A DNA stretch of 64,000 nucleotides from Mucilaginibacter achroorhodeus (GCF_007846095.1 NZ_VOEI01000001.1:682001-746000); one strand, 5' to 3'; positions 49,260 to 58,260 are shown, numbered from the stretch's first letter. The notes: generated by a model not told the origin, from the letters alone. Numbers and translations are program-made.

Positions 49260-51641
49260 ATGAAACGGACCTTGCTTTGCGTTTACTCCCTGTTGGGGTT
49301 TGTATTGCCATTAAGTGCGCAAGTGGCATTAAGCCCTGCAAATGCGGATGAGTTTGTACAGAACTTAAAAGCTGCGAAGGCGAGCTCCCTTATAGAGAAA
49401 GCCTACTTACACTTTGACAGAGCGTGCTACAACGCAGGCGATATTATCTATTTTAAAGCATATTTAACAGCTGGAGAAAAACACGAACCATCAAAGGTAA
49501 GCGGCGTGCTGCATGTTGATCTGATAAGCGGCCGCGACTCGATAGTACAATCGATCTTATTGCAAACGCAAAACGGAACTGTCGCCGGCGATTTTGCCTT
49601 ACCGGCTTATTTGCAAAAAGGCAATTACCGGGTAAGGGCGTATACTAACTGGATGCGTAACTATAGGGATAACAACTTTTTTTATCGCGCTATACCTGTT
49701 AATGGCACCATGTCGGCTGCTAAACCGCAAAATGCCGGCGGCAAGCCCGATATGCAATTTTTTGCGGAAGCAGGGGTATTTGTAACCGGTATACCCACCC
49801 GTTTTGCGTTTAAGGCAGTAGCTGATAATGGTTTAGGCATTGACGTGCAGGGCGTGGTGGTCGACAACAATGATGTAGTTGTCGCTAAATTAAGATCGGC
49901 TCATCTGGGCATGGGGCAATTTTATTTAACAGCTATCGCAGGTAAAACCTACCGCGCAAAATTAAACTTTGCCGATGGCTCGTCATCTACAGTGGATCTG
50001 CCGAAACCAGTAGCCAACGGCATTGCCATGACGGTTAATAACTCAGATTCTGCAAAGTTTTCGGTAGATATCAATACAACCAAGGCCTATTATCTGGAAA
50101 ATAAGAATAAAAATATTTCCGTTGTTATTTCCGCAGCGGGAATAGTTAAAACGGTTAAAACAGCATTAGATAACCAGATAATCGGCTTTGATATGCCTAA
50201 GAAGGATTTTCCGTCCGGCTTAACAACTGTTATTTTGTTTGGCCCTGACGGGATGGAAGTAGGCGAACGGATGTTATTTATCAATGGCAATGATGGTCTT
50301 AACATAGATCTTAGAACTGATAAACAGATCTACCAAAGCGGGGAAAAGGTGACCCTTAACGTCAATGTCAAGCAAAATACAGGCAGTAGCGAAAGAGGTA
50401 GTTTCTCAGCAGCGGTTGTAAATGAGGACGAAGATCCATGCAAGGATATGGCGACAGATAATATTTTATCGTACCTGTTACTTAGTTCCGATATTCGCGG
50501 TTACATAGAGCAGCCAGGTTACTATTTTGAAAAAAACAATGCAGATACACGCAACAACCTTGATCTGTTGTTGCTTACCCAGGGTTACAAAGGTTTAGTA
50601 AAAACGCAGATTGAAAAGCCTGCTGCAAACAATTATCAACCTGAAAGTAACTTGCAGCTAAAGGGTAGGCTGGCCACAAAGGCGGGCAAGCCTATTGCCA
50701 ATGAAAAAATTTCCGTAATAACGGATGCTAATCAAAGCGCACAGGCCACTACCGACAAAGACGGAAGCTTTGTTTTTGATAATGTATCCTTTAACAGCGG
50801 AAGTAAGTTTATACTGAACGTTGAGAATAAATCGATTCGTAAAAATGCAGTAGTAACTAATGAAAAAACCTACAACCCGGCGCCTGTTTCTCCAACAAGG
50901 GAACCGGTTCAAGTTGTGGACAGATCAAATTACAGTTCAACAGGAAATAATGTAGCTGTAAATTTAGCGATGAGTAAACCAGGAAAAAGAAAAGCCGGTG
51001 CAAGCTATCATACCACCAGTCTAATAGGCGCAGGTAATGCTGATCAGGTTGTTTTTAGAAAAGATATACCCAGTGCAACAAGCTTGTCACAAGGCTTACA
51101 AAATATAATTCGCGGAGTTGATTTTATTAACGGGCAGGCTTTTTTACGTACCGGTGGTGTTGTTGCAAATGGCAACTATGTAAGAGAACCCATGATGGTA
51201 GTGGTGGACGGGTTGCTTGGTCAGGGAGGCTCCATAGATAATGTTATGATACAAGACGTAGATAACATAGAGATACTAAAGGGTGCCAATGCAGCGATTT
51301 ATGGCATGGGTGCCGGTGCCGGGGTAATGATCATTAATACCAGACAGGGAAGCGAGGCTGAACCCATAAGCCAGGAAATGGCTCCGGGCATTATATCCGT
51401 AACTCCCCAGGGTTACTATACTGCACGCAGTTTTTACAACCCGGTTTATCAACCCTCATCTGCAATAAATAAAAGCAAGCGCCCTACAATTTTCTGGAAG
51501 TCTAATATCGCAACTGATGGCGGTGGCGGAGAATCCTTCAATTTTAATAATGCCGGGCCGGGTAACTACCGTGTAATACTTGAAGGGATCAATAATAATG
51601 GGCGCCTCGGCAGGGTTGTTTATCATTACACCGTAAAGTAA
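49260..51641 (+). CDS. Large exported protein with MG2-like and TonB-plug domains, no barrel
   Basis: 793 residues with signal peptide (MKRTLLCVYSLLGFVLPLSA). An alpha2-macroglobulin MG2-like part (YLHFDRACYNAGDIIYFKAY near residue 45) is followed by further beta domains, a carboxypeptidase-regulatory-like domain (LKGRLATKAGKPIANEKISV, about 465-540), and a TonB-plug-like region (REPMMVVVDGLLGQGGSIDN, VDNIEILKGANAAIYGMGAG, about 635-700). No outer-membrane barrel follows; about 95 residues remain. It probably lies in the periplasm or at the outer membrane as an accessory to a receptor. It converges on the GT39 gene. Confidence 0.85.
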   Translation: MKRTLLCVYSLLGFVLPLSAQVALSPANADEFVQNLKAAKASSLIEKAYLHFDRACYNAGDIIYFKAYLTAGEKHEPSKVSGVLHVDLISGRDSIVQSILLQTQNGTVAGDFALPAYLQKGNYRVRAYTNWMRNYRDNNFFYRAIPVNGTMSAAKPQNAGGKPDMQFFAEAGVFVTGIPTRFAFKAVADNGLGIDVQGVVVDNNDVVVAKLRSAHLGMGQFYLTAIAGKTYRAKLNFADGSSSTVDLPKPVANGIAMTVNNSDSAKFSVDINTTKAYYLENKNKNISVVISAAGIVKTVKTALDNQIIGFDMPKKDFPSGLTTVILFGPDGMEVGERMLFINGNDGLNIDLRTDKQIYQSGEKVTLNVNVKQNTGSSERGSFSAAVVNEDEDPCKDMATDNILSYLLLSSDIRGYIEQPGYYFEKNNADTRNNLDLLLLTQGYKGLVKTQIEKPAANNYQPESNLQLKGRLATKAGKPIANEKISVITDANQSAQATTDKDGSFVFDNVSFNSGSKFILNVENKSIRKNAVVTNEKTYNPAPVSPTREPVQVVDRSNYSSTGNNVAVNLAMSKPGKRKAGASYHTTSLIGAGNADQVVFRKDIPSATSLSQGLQNIIRGVDFINGQAFLRTGGVVANGNYVREPMMVVVDGLLGQGGSIDNVMIQDVDNIEILKGANAAIYGMGAGAGVMIINTRQGSEAEPISQEMAPGIISVTPQGYYTARSFYNPVYQPSSAINKSKRPTIFWKSNIATDGGGGESFNFNNAGPGNYRVILEGINNNGRLGRVVYHYTVK

Positions 51642-53294
51642 CTATTTGGTAATGAGGTAGGCCTTTGACAATACCTGTTGCCGGGTTTTGTAGTTAATAA
51701 ACTTAGGCAGGATATTCTCTTGCGGATAATCTACAAAAGTAGCAATGATGGTAAACTGCGCACTTTCGTTTCTCAGCTGGTCTAAAGAGGCTTGGCTGGC
51801 GTAAAATATGGATTTTCCTTTAGGCGAGAACTTTCCGAAATCTTCAAGACCAATGTAATTAACCGGTTTTTTACAGTAAAACTGGAAGCTGTTATTTGAT
51901 TGCCTCAAACTATAAATATTTGCATTGGCAAATATTGGTTTATTTACAAAATTAGCCGCCTGGATCTGTGAATTATAAGATGCCATTTTAGGGAAGAAAA
52001 CGGTATTCATATAAAAGTTTCCGAATAATGCCGCACAGCATGTGCAGGCAAAAACCTTTAAAGCTGATGGTATTTGCTGTTTGATAAGCCAGATAACAAG
52101 CCCGCCAAATGCCATAACATCCGCAATGAACAATAAACTGCTTGCTGGCCTAAGTAAAATGTGAACAGCGATAATTGTAAGTGGCAATGCAACGGCAAAT
52201 ATTAGCAAGAACGCGTTCCTTAATCGCTCTTCAGATCTTGTCAATGCCGATAGCATATAAGGAGCCATGAGAATAGCAAAGAGCGGGAAAAGAATGTTGG
52301 TGTAAAATGGCAGCTGGAACCTTGAAAGTGAAAACAGCAGCAGCAGTAACATCCCGCCTGCAAAGGTGTAATATTCCGGTAGGCCAACTTTCCTGATCAT
52401 CTTTGCTACGTTCTTATAAACCGCAAAATAGAACATCAGGCACCAGGGCAAAAACGTCCATAGCATGGTATGCAAAAAAAAGAACGGATCGCCTGACTTT
52501 TTTTGATGAATAGGCCCATTGTTAGCAAAACGTCCAAACTGGCTATCCCACAAAAACCAACGGATGCCGCTTACATTGTACCTGCCAAACACCAACTTTT
52601 TCGGATAAAGATCAAACTGCACATACAGTGCATAGAATTCAGGTAACGTAAAAACAACAGTACACACGTAAAGCAATAGCCACTTGCCGCTAAAAAGTTT
52701 CAAAAATTGTTTCTCGGCTATCATCTGCCCCAGTAGTGCGCCATAGATCGCTACTACCACAAAAAGCCCTTTGGTCATGATAGCGCAAGCTGTAAGTAGG
52801 GCAGCTAAGATAAAATGCTTAAGAGTGCCTTTGTCTTTATACTGACTGATGTGATAAATACTACCTATTACCAGCGCCATTAAATAAGGCTCGGCACGGG
52901 TATCTATGTTGGAGATAATGATATGTTCTGCGGTGGCTAATATCAATACAGCAATAAAAGCAGTGTCCTTACCGTAGTACTTGCGGGCAAACAGCCAGGT
53001 GTATAGCAAACTCAGGCAGAAGAAAAGTAGTGCAGGCAGGCGATACGCCCAGGCGCTTGTCCCGAAAACTTTAAACGATAATGCCGCCATCCAAAAAGGG
53101 AAATGAGGCTTATCTAACCAATCGGTGTTGTAGGTAAAAAGCTGCAGCAAGTCGTTTTTTTGAACAATATTTTTAGCGATGGATGCATAAAGCCCGGGGT
53201 CGTCGGTAAAAAAGCCCGCATTTAAACCGACGAAGTTTACTATCAGCGCCAATATTAACAGCACTATATATATACGCTTGGGGCTATTGCTCAT
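51642..53294 (-). CDS. Glycosyltransferase family 39 / ArnT-type membrane protein
   Basis: 550 residues from ATG 53294 (MSNSPKRIYIVLL); a TTG three codons upstream is possible. About 12 membrane helices. The first periplasmic loop FFTDDPGLYASIAKNI holds the acidic pair (Asp-Asp) typical of the PMT/ArnT superfamily. WLDKPHFPFWMAALSFKVFG is another conserved loop. These enzymes use polyprenyl-phosphate sugars to modify lipid A or proteins. Substrate unknown. A -7 box abuts the start, and a terminator-like hairpin lies upstream. Confidence 0.93.
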   Translation of the reverse strand: MSNSPKRIYIVLLILALIVNFVGLNAGFFTDDPGLYASIAKNIVQKNDLLQLFTYNTDWLDKPHFPFWMAALSFKVFGTSAWAYRLPALLFFCLSLLYTWLFARKYYGKDTAFIAVLILATAEHIIISNIDTRAEPYLMALVIGSIYHISQYKDKGTLKHFILAALLTACAIMTKGLFVVVAIYGALLGQMIAEKQFLKLFSGKWLLLYVCTVVFTLPEFYALYVQFDLYPKKLVFGRYNVSGIRWFLWDSQFGRFANNGPIHQKKSGDPFFFLHTMLWTFLPWCLMFYFAVYKNVAKMIRKVGLPEYYTFAGGMLLLLLFSLSRFQLPFYTNILFPLFAILMAPYMLSALTRSEERLRNAFLLIFAVALPLTIIAVHILLRPASSLLFIADVMAFGGLVIWLIKQQIPSALKVFACTCCAALFGNFYMNTVFFPKMASYNSQIQAANFVNKPIFANANIYSLRQSNNSFQFYCKKPVNYIGLEDFGKFSPKGKSIFYASQASLDQLRNESAQFTIIATFVDYPQENILPKFINYKTRQQVLSKAYLITK

Positions 53295-53300
53295 TACAGA

Positions 53301-53308
53301 CAAATATA
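53301..53308 (-). promoter_or_regulatory. Bacteroidetes -7 box abutting the GT39 gene
   Basis: TATATTTG on the minus strand lies 6 nt before the ATG at 53294 and after the hairpin at 53354-53387, so the GT39 gene probably has its own, nearly leaderless transcript. Confidence 0.5.
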
Positions 53309-53353
53309 GCTTTGTAACGCCAAATTTGTTAAGCCACGGTGAGAGTTATAACC

Positions 53354-53387
53354 AAAAAACCCCTGTCGCCCGAAAGAGCGACAAGGG
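53354..53387 (-). terminator. Strong intrinsic terminator on the minus strand, upstream of GT39
   Basis: CCCTTGTCGCTC and GGGCGACAGGGG pair over 12 bp (two or three G-U) with a TTTC loop and are followed directly by TTTTTT. No minus-strand gene lies within 180 nt upstream, so it ends either a short RNA or a GT39 leader. Confidence 0.85.
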
Positions 53388-53447
53388 CAAAAACTCACAA
53401 CAATTGTTTTAACCTTTCGGTCTATTCCTAACTGCAATGTGAATTCA
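53354..53447 (-). ncRNA. Putative small RNA of about 94 nt
   Basis: Inferred from a sigma-54-like promoter at 53459-53473 (expected start near 53447) and the strong terminator at 53354-53387, both on the minus strand, with no protein gene between. The body holds CCGAAAGG and AACAATTGTT palindromes and a 6-codon open frame that seems too short to matter. No known RNA family was recognised. An alternative is a leader that attenuates the GT39 gene. Confidence 0.4.
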
Positions 53448-53458
53448 TATGTTGTAAC

Positions 53459-53473
53459 GCACGTATCGTGCCA
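53459..53473 (-). promoter_or_regulatory. Sigma-54-like -24/-12 promoter for the putative small RNA
   Basis: TGGCACGATACGTGC on the minus strand matches TGGCACGN4TTGC with one change in the -12 element (GTGC). GCACG-ATA-CGTGC is also a perfect palindrome, so it could alternatively be an operator. Confidence 0.45.
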
Positions 53474-53566
53474 AATTTCACTTTTCAAAAGCTTAACGTA
53501 ATAATTTTTAGCTGGTTAAGTTTATATACTATCTTAGCCACCAAGAAAAACTAAATCATCTAAAAA

Positions 53567-54082
53567 ATGAAAACCACCAATCTGTTTAAGCATACAGCGA
53601 TGTTTGTATGCGCTATGTTATTTGCTACAATTTCTTTTGCGCAAAACAAACCTATGCCGAGTCCGCGCGATAGCGTTAGTGCAACCATTAACGGTTCAAC
53701 TATCACCATTAATTATGGCAGTCCGTCTGTAAAAGGCCGCAAGGTTTGGGGCGAGCTGGTACCATATGACAAAGTATGGCGCACCGGTGCTAATGAAGCT
53801 ACTACTTTTACCACCACAAAAGACATTACGGTTGAGGGTAAAAAACTAACTGCAGGCACATATGCATTATTTGCTATACCAACTGCAAGCACATGGACCA
53901 TCATCTTCAATAAGACCGCTAAACAATGGGGCGCCTTTAAATATGATGAAAGCCAGGATGCCCTACGCGTAATGGTTAAACCTATGCCGTCTGCAATGAA
54001 CGAGCGTTTGGTTTACAAAATGAACAAAAAAGGTTTTACACTTAGCTGGGATAAATTATCTGTTCCTGTACGTATCAAATAA
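53567..54082 (+). CDS. DUF2911 domain-containing secreted protein
   Basis: 171 residues with signal peptide (KHTAMFVCAMLFATISFA). The mature protein is nearly all DUF2911: VSATINGSTITINYGSPSVK, GRKVWGELVPYDKVWRTGAN, EATTFTTTKDITVEGKKL and ALFAIPTASTWTIIFNK. The domain is a beta sandwich of unknown function exported by Bacteroidota and Acidobacteria. Followed by a terminator. Confidence 0.93.
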   Translation: MKTTNLFKHTAMFVCAMLFATISFAQNKPMPSPRDSVSATINGSTITINYGSPSVKGRKVWGELVPYDKVWRTGANEATTFTTTKDITVEGKKLTAGTYALFAIPTASTWTIIFNKTAKQWGAFKYDESQDALRVMVKPMPSAMNERLVYKMNKKGFTLSWDKLSVPVRIK

Positions 54083-54099
54083 TTGCAGAACTTAAGATA

Positions 54100-54137
54100 A
54101 ACAAACAAGGCCACGGTAGTTCGTGGCCTTGTTTGTT
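54100..54137 (+). terminator. Intrinsic terminator after the DUF2911 gene
   Basis: AACAAACAAGGCCACG pairs with CGTGGCCTTGTTTGTT over 16 bp around a 6-nt loop and is followed by ATAAATATTTTTTTT, 17 nt after the stop. Confidence 0.93.
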
Positions 54138-54153
54138 ATAAATATTTTTTTCG

Positions 54154-54217
54154 GTGGGCGATAGCGCTGCAATATCAATTGATAAGCTTACTCGATCCGC
54201 CCAATTGATATCGCCAC
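54154..54217. repeat. Structured intergenic palindrome
   Basis: A 10-bp inverted repeat ATATCAATTG (54172-54181) and CAATTGATAT (54202-54211) lies within a second one, GTGGGCG (54155-54160 region) and CGCCAC (54212-54217). The sequence lies between two terminators and belongs to neither gene. Confidence 0.45.
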
Positions 54218-54253
54218 GTTGTTGTCGCTCCCCGCAATGCAATATTTAGAAAA

Positions 54254-54282
54254 TAAAAAAGGCGATGATCTCTCATCGCCTT
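54254..54282 (-). terminator. Terminator for the YfhO-family gene
   Basis: AAGGCGATGA and TCATCGCCTT pair over 10 bp with a TCTC loop; on the minus strand the stem is followed by TTTTTTATTTT, 20 nt after the stop of the YfhO-family gene. Confidence 0.92.
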
Positions 54283-54302
54283 CAATTTTATTGGGGAACT
54301 AA

Positions 54303-56774
54303 CTAAGCTTTTGCCGGCTGGGTTTTCTTACGTTCCGTATATACCGCACCGCCAAGGGCAAGTATCAATAATACCGAACCTGCTAAAGAGATATTTTCGC
54401 CGGTGTAGTACGATGCCGGATGGAATATAAATTCCACTTTATGATTACCAACAGGTATAGTAGCGGCACGTAAGACATAGTTGGCACGGTAATAAGGTTG
54501 CTCCACGCCATCTATCAGCATTTTCCAGCCCTTATCGTAAAATATCTCTGAGAATATAGCCACCTGGTTAGCCATAGAACCGCTTTGGTATACTAAATGC
54601 TCCGGCTCATAACTTACCAATTTGATAGAGCTATTGGCATCATAACCCAAGGTTTTAGCTTCAACAGTTTTCTTGAAGCTTTGGTCGATCATCGCTTCGT
54701 TCTTAGGATCAAAGCTGCTGATGGCCTGCATTTCCTGGTCAGCACCACTCACATACTTAACACTTTTAACAAACCATGCGTTACCACAGGCCGTGTTATT
54801 AGTTTGCATATTGGCAGTACCTGTTTTAGGGTCGGCAGTGATGATGTATTTAGTATTCAGCATATCCAGTACATCATGGTTTACGCTTTTGGAGAACTGA
54901 TTTTCTACAATTTCATCAAAACGACGCAACCTTGCCGGATGGAAACCACCAACTGTTTTATAGAAATAAGAAGAGTGCGAATCATGGAAAGGATCGCTCA
55001 AACTCAGGTCCATCACCCTAAAGTTTGGGTCTTTATCGCGCATGATAAATTCGTCTACCTCGCGCGGTACATAAGCCTGGTTTATCACATCACTTGATAC
55101 GAAGGTATCGTCCTTTAAATAGCGTTTGTCCACGCTCCACATATCAATCAGCACCACACCTAATACCACTATAGCCGCAAACGTAGTATTGATCTTTTGT
55201 TTGATAACTATCCATACCAAACCAAAAGCAATTGCGATGAAGATCAGCGTACGTATAGCATCTTGCCTTTCAAGTGTTTGGCGGTCTTCGACAAGGGCAC
55301 CGGCAACAGAATTGGCCGCTCCCATATCACCACGAAACAACTGCGCTAAATTGTTGATAAGATTTTGGTGTTCAGTTCCCTTAAAGCTTAGCACAAGTCC
55401 AGGTAGAACGATCATCAATAAGGTAATACCACCGGTAATGTAGAACGCCAGTTTGGCTTTTGCAAAAATGTATGCCTTATCTGGATTTTCAAATACTTCG
55501 TTAAGCGCCAGGAAAGCCAGTATTGGGAAGCAAAGCGATGCGATGACCAAGGTAGACTCTACTGCGCGGAACTTATTATATAGCGGGAAGTAATCAAAAA
55601 ACAAATCAGATATAAAAGGAAGGTTTTTACCGAATGATAAAAATACACTCAACAAAACGGCACCCAATAACCACCACTTAATACGGTTTTTAATGATGAT
55701 CAAACCAAGTACAAAAAAGAAGAATACTACAGCGCCAAAATACCACGGGCCTACAGTGCTTGGTTTGTTACCCCAATACAACGGTAGCTGCGAAGCAAAT
55801 TGTTGTGCCTGACCGGGATCAACTCCCTTATCGATCAGAGCTTTGGCAACTTTTGAATCTTCACCCATCGTAGTACTACTGCTACCACCGTATGCGTTGG
55901 GTATAAAAAAGGTAAATATCTCGGTTGGGCTTTCGCTCCACAGGTAGGCATAATCTTTGGTAAGGCCGGTGCTTTGTGCCGTGGTCTCGCTTTTCAAATT
56001 AGGTTTACCGCGTATAGTAAGCTTGCTGTATTCGTAGGTAGTCCAAAGTGACCCGGCGTTTACCAGCACTGCAATAATTGTCCCCACAGACAAATAAGCA
56101 ATTGCCTTAAAGAATTGCGCAGTAGTTTTAGCTTTAATAGCGTGGTACAGTTCAATAAATACAAGGATGATCAAAGCCAGAACAAGATAGTAGGTCATCT
56201 GTACGTGGTTAGAGCGGATCTCCATGGCCAGGAAAAACGCTGTGAGCGAAGCGCCGAGGATATATTGGCCGCGCAAGGTCATGATGATACCCGCAACTAA
56301 AGGCGCAAAGAATGCAATGGCGTAAGCCTGGTTTGCGTGCCCTGCCTCAATATAAATAAAGTTGTATGATGAAAAAGCGAACGCAACCGCACCAGCGGCA
56401 GCTAACCAACGTTTTAAACCCAGGGTATTAAATAGCATATATGCGCCGAACAAATACAGCAGAACCGTATCAACCGGATTAGGGAATATCCCCTTTAAGC
56501 CATCAATAACGTAAGTGGTTAGGTTTTTACCGTATTTGGCCCATATTTGGTAGCTTGGCATACCGCCAAACATCTGATTGGTCCATAATGGTGCGTGGCC
56601 GGTTTTTTCCTTTACGTCCATTATCTCTTTTTGCATCGCCTTTGCCTGCAAAACGTCGCCCTGGTATAAGATCTTACCCTGCATAATAGGGTTTAAGAAA
56701 TAGGCGTACGTTAGAACGAAAAAAATTGCAGCAACTATCAGATGCCCGCCATTGCGCTTTATCCAGTTGTTCAT
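54303..56774 (-). CDS. YfhO family membrane protein
   Basis: 823 residues with about 12 membrane helices in the first 540 residues, then a soluble periplasmic part (about 550-790) ending in one more helix. The stretch LWTNQMFGGMPSYQIWAKYG and PLWTNQMFGG-type first loop are typical of YfhO proteins, which belong to the GT-C superfamily and are linked to glycosylation of teichoic acids or lipids in other phyla. The C-terminal GNHKVEFIFHPASYYTGENI is also characteristic. Exact role here is unknown. A TATTTTTG box at 56817-56824 could be its promoter. Confidence 0.93.
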   Translation of the reverse strand: MNNWIKRNGGHLIVAAIFFVLTYAYFLNPIMQGKILYQGDVLQAKAMQKEIMDVKEKTGHAPLWTNQMFGGMPSYQIWAKYGKNLTTYVIDGLKGIFPNPVDTVLLYLFGAYMLFNTLGLKRWLAAAGAVAFAFSSYNFIYIEAGHANQAYAIAFFAPLVAGIIMTLRGQYILGASLTAFFLAMEIRSNHVQMTYYLVLALIILVFIELYHAIKAKTTAQFFKAIAYLSVGTIIAVLVNAGSLWTTYEYSKLTIRGKPNLKSETTAQSTGLTKDYAYLWSESPTEIFTFFIPNAYGGSSSTTMGEDSKVAKALIDKGVDPGQAQQFASQLPLYWGNKPSTVGPWYFGAVVFFFFVLGLIIIKNRIKWWLLGAVLLSVFLSFGKNLPFISDLFFDYFPLYNKFRAVESTLVIASLCFPILAFLALNEVFENPDKAYIFAKAKLAFYITGGITLLMIVLPGLVLSFKGTEHQNLINNLAQLFRGDMGAANSVAGALVEDRQTLERQDAIRTLIFIAIAFGLVWIVIKQKINTTFAAIVVLGVVLIDMWSVDKRYLKDDTFVSSDVINQAYVPREVDEFIMRDKDPNFRVMDLSLSDPFHDSHSSYFYKTVGGFHPARLRRFDEIVENQFSKSVNHDVLDMLNTKYIITADPKTGTANMQTNNTACGNAWFVKSVKYVSGADQEMQAISSFDPKNEAMIDQSFKKTVEAKTLGYDANSSIKLVSYEPEHLVYQSGSMANQVAIFSEIFYDKGWKMLIDGVEQPYYRANYVLRAATIPVGNHKVEFIFHPASYYTGENISLAGSVLLILALGGAVYTERKKTQPAKA

Positions 56775-56816
56775 TTAAACTTCTTTAGGGAATAGTATTA
56801 TAATCGTAAAATCTCC

Positions 56817-56824
56817 CAAAAATA
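56817..56824 (-). promoter_or_regulatory. Bacteroidetes -7 box upstream of the YfhO-family gene
   Basis: TATTTTTG on the minus strand fits TAnnTTTG and lies about 42 nt before the ATG at 56774. Confidence 0.4.
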
Positions 56825-56863
56825 GAAAAATGGATGAGATTAAAAATGATAAGTTTTACAGAA

Positions 56864-57160
56864 TCAGCAGTTATGAGGCTGGTTTTGGAAGTAAAAGAAA
56901 AGCAATATCATCATCCCGATGCTTACCACGTAGATGATGCCGTTGAGCCAAGTGTACTCATCCGGATTACGCCTTATAGTGTAAACGTTGTAAAGTGCAA
57001 GGATGGCCAAAGCGCCCCAAAAAAAATTATTGATGCTGTTACAGCCGGTAAAAAGTTGTGTTAGCAGAGCCAGTACAATGCAATTTGTAATAACAAGAAG
57101 CACTGTTGGTGGCGTGTTGTTATGGTTCTTTCTTCTCTTGTAAATTCCCTCGGGAAGCAT
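56864..57160 (-). CDS. Small membrane protein
   Basis: 98 residues with two to three hydrophobic segments (PTVLLVITNCIVLALLTQLF, FFWGALAILALYNVYTI, IIYVVSIGMMILLFFYFQ). Starts 9 nt after the DUF4834 gene stop, which supports translation from the same message. No family recognised. Confidence 0.7.
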   Translation of the reverse strand: MLPEGIYKRRKNHNNTPPTVLLVITNCIVLALLTQLFTGCNSINNFFWGALAILALYNVYTIRRNPDEYTWLNGIIYVVSIGMMILLFFYFQNQPHNC

Positions 57161-57169
57161 AGGCTCAGG

Positions 57170-57421
57170 TTATTTTATTTCCTCGTAATCTACAAATTCC
57201 CCTTCAGAGTCAGGTACAGAACTTTTGCGCTGTTCGGGCATATGGTCAATACGGATCTTACCGTCGGGGCGGGGTGGCTGGTATTGGTTTTGTTGCTGAC
57301 GCGCTTGCTCCTGCGCTTTGTTTACAACACTCTGGAACAGCATCGGCAAAAATATACGCACCAGGCTACGTATGATATAAAGAGAGCAGATAGTTATAAT
57401 TAGAAAACGTATCAATATCAT
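57170..57421 (-). CDS. DUF4834 family protein
   Basis: 83 residues. One N-terminal membrane helix (FLIITICSLYIIRSLVRIFL) is followed by a Gln/Pro-rich polar tail (ARQQQNQYQPPRPDG). This is the DUF4834 pattern, a short membrane-anchored protein of Bacteroidota without known function. It is followed 9 nt later by the gene for another small membrane protein. Confidence 0.85.
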   Translation of the reverse strand: MILIRFLIITICSLYIIRSLVRIFLPMLFQSVVNKAQEQARQQQNQYQPPRPDGKIRIDHMPEQRKSSVPDSEGEFVDYEEIK

Positions 57422-57525
57422 GGCATTATCATTAGTCAGTATACAAATATAAGTATATAACGAATAATTTAACCTGATAGTTTACTTGGGAAAGTGTCAA
57501 AAATAGATGAGATGAGACAGTGCCG

Positions 57526-57600
57526 CTACGAGGAACGAAGCAATCATATGCGTTGAAAGTATCGCGCAATTAGATCTCTCTTCGTTGCCGCTTGTTCGAA
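57526..57600. repeat. REP-like intergenic element (GAGGAACGAAGCAATC type)
   Basis: CGAGGAACGAAGCAATC and, further on, CTTCGTTGCCGCTTGTTCG form an imperfect palindrome. The motif and the related GCGTCATTGCGAGG at 62361-62374 are found as dispersed repeats in Bacteroidota. The rest of the 233-nt gap before lspA (57422-57654) shows only the lspA terminator. Confidence 0.6.
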
Positions 57601-57616
57601 TTAACATCGTTTTGGC

Positions 57617-57648
57617 AACAAAAAAGCCCTGCATCGCTGCAGGGCTTT
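57617..57648 (-). terminator. Terminator for the ileS-dksA-lspA operon
   Basis: AAAGCCCTGCA and TGCAGGGCTTT pair over 11 bp with a TCGC loop; on the minus strand the stem is followed by TTTTTTG, 7 nt after the lspA stop. Confidence 0.93.
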
Positions 57649-57654
57649 CAAATT

Positions 57655-58260
57655 TTATTCTTCTACCATTTCGCTATTGGGGTAACTAACCTCAGGCGTT
57701 TCATGTTTGAAGTATCGTTTCTGATTAATCAGGATCATGATAACACCGATGGAGATAGCGGCATCTGCCAGGTTAAACACCGGGCGGAAGAAGATAAACT
57801 CTTCTCCTTTCCATATCGGGAACCAATCAGGGAAGTGACCTTGGAGTAACGGAAAATAAAACATATCAACCACGCGGCCATGGAAAATACCCGCGTAATT
57901 GTATATCAGGCCGTAAAACGTCGAGTCAATGATATTACCCAGCGCACCGGCCAATATCAGGGCTACCATCATAATTAAACCACGGTGATATTTATGTTTT
58001 ATCAGATGCACCAGCGCATATCCGATACCAAAAACTGCCACAATACGGAATAACGTCAATGCAAGTTTGCCAAACTCGCCACCTAACTCCATACCAAAGG
58101 CCATACCGTTATTTTCGGTATAGTGAAGCATGCCCCTGTCGCCAAGAAAATGGATCTCTTCGCCCAAAGTCATGTGTTTTCGTACCCAGATCTTGATGAT
58201 CTGATCAAGAAGGATGATAAACGCAGCAGTTAAGAACGGTCTTGTGTAAGCGGCCTTCAT
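57655..58260 (-). CDS. lspA: Lipoprotein signal peptidase (signal peptidase II)
   Basis: 201 residues, four membrane helices. The two catalytic Asp are visible in GALGNIIDSTFYG and FNLADAAISIGV. The gap between the conserved motifs is somewhat long, as is usual in Bacteroidota. LspA removes the signal peptide of lipoproteins after diacylglyceryl modification; many lipoproteins are encoded in this window. The gene follows the DksA-like gene with no gap (58260/58261) and ileS beyond it. Confidence 0.95.
   Translation of the reverse strand: MKAAYTRPFLTAAFIILLDQIIKIWVRKHMTLGEEIHFLGDRGMLHYTENNGMAFGMELGGEFGKLALTLFRIVAVFGIGYALVHLIKHKYHRGLIMMVALILAGALGNIIDSTFYGLIYNYAGIFHGRVVDMFYFPLLQGHFPDWFPIWKGEEFIFFRPVFNLADAAISIGVIMILINQKRYFKHETPEVSYPNSEMVEE

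Noticed and set aside
53294..53488. 64-codon minus-strand frame upstream of GT39
   Set aside because: It overlaps the terminator hairpin and the sigma-54-like site, has no protein family features and would run into the GT39 start; the RNA explanation fits better.
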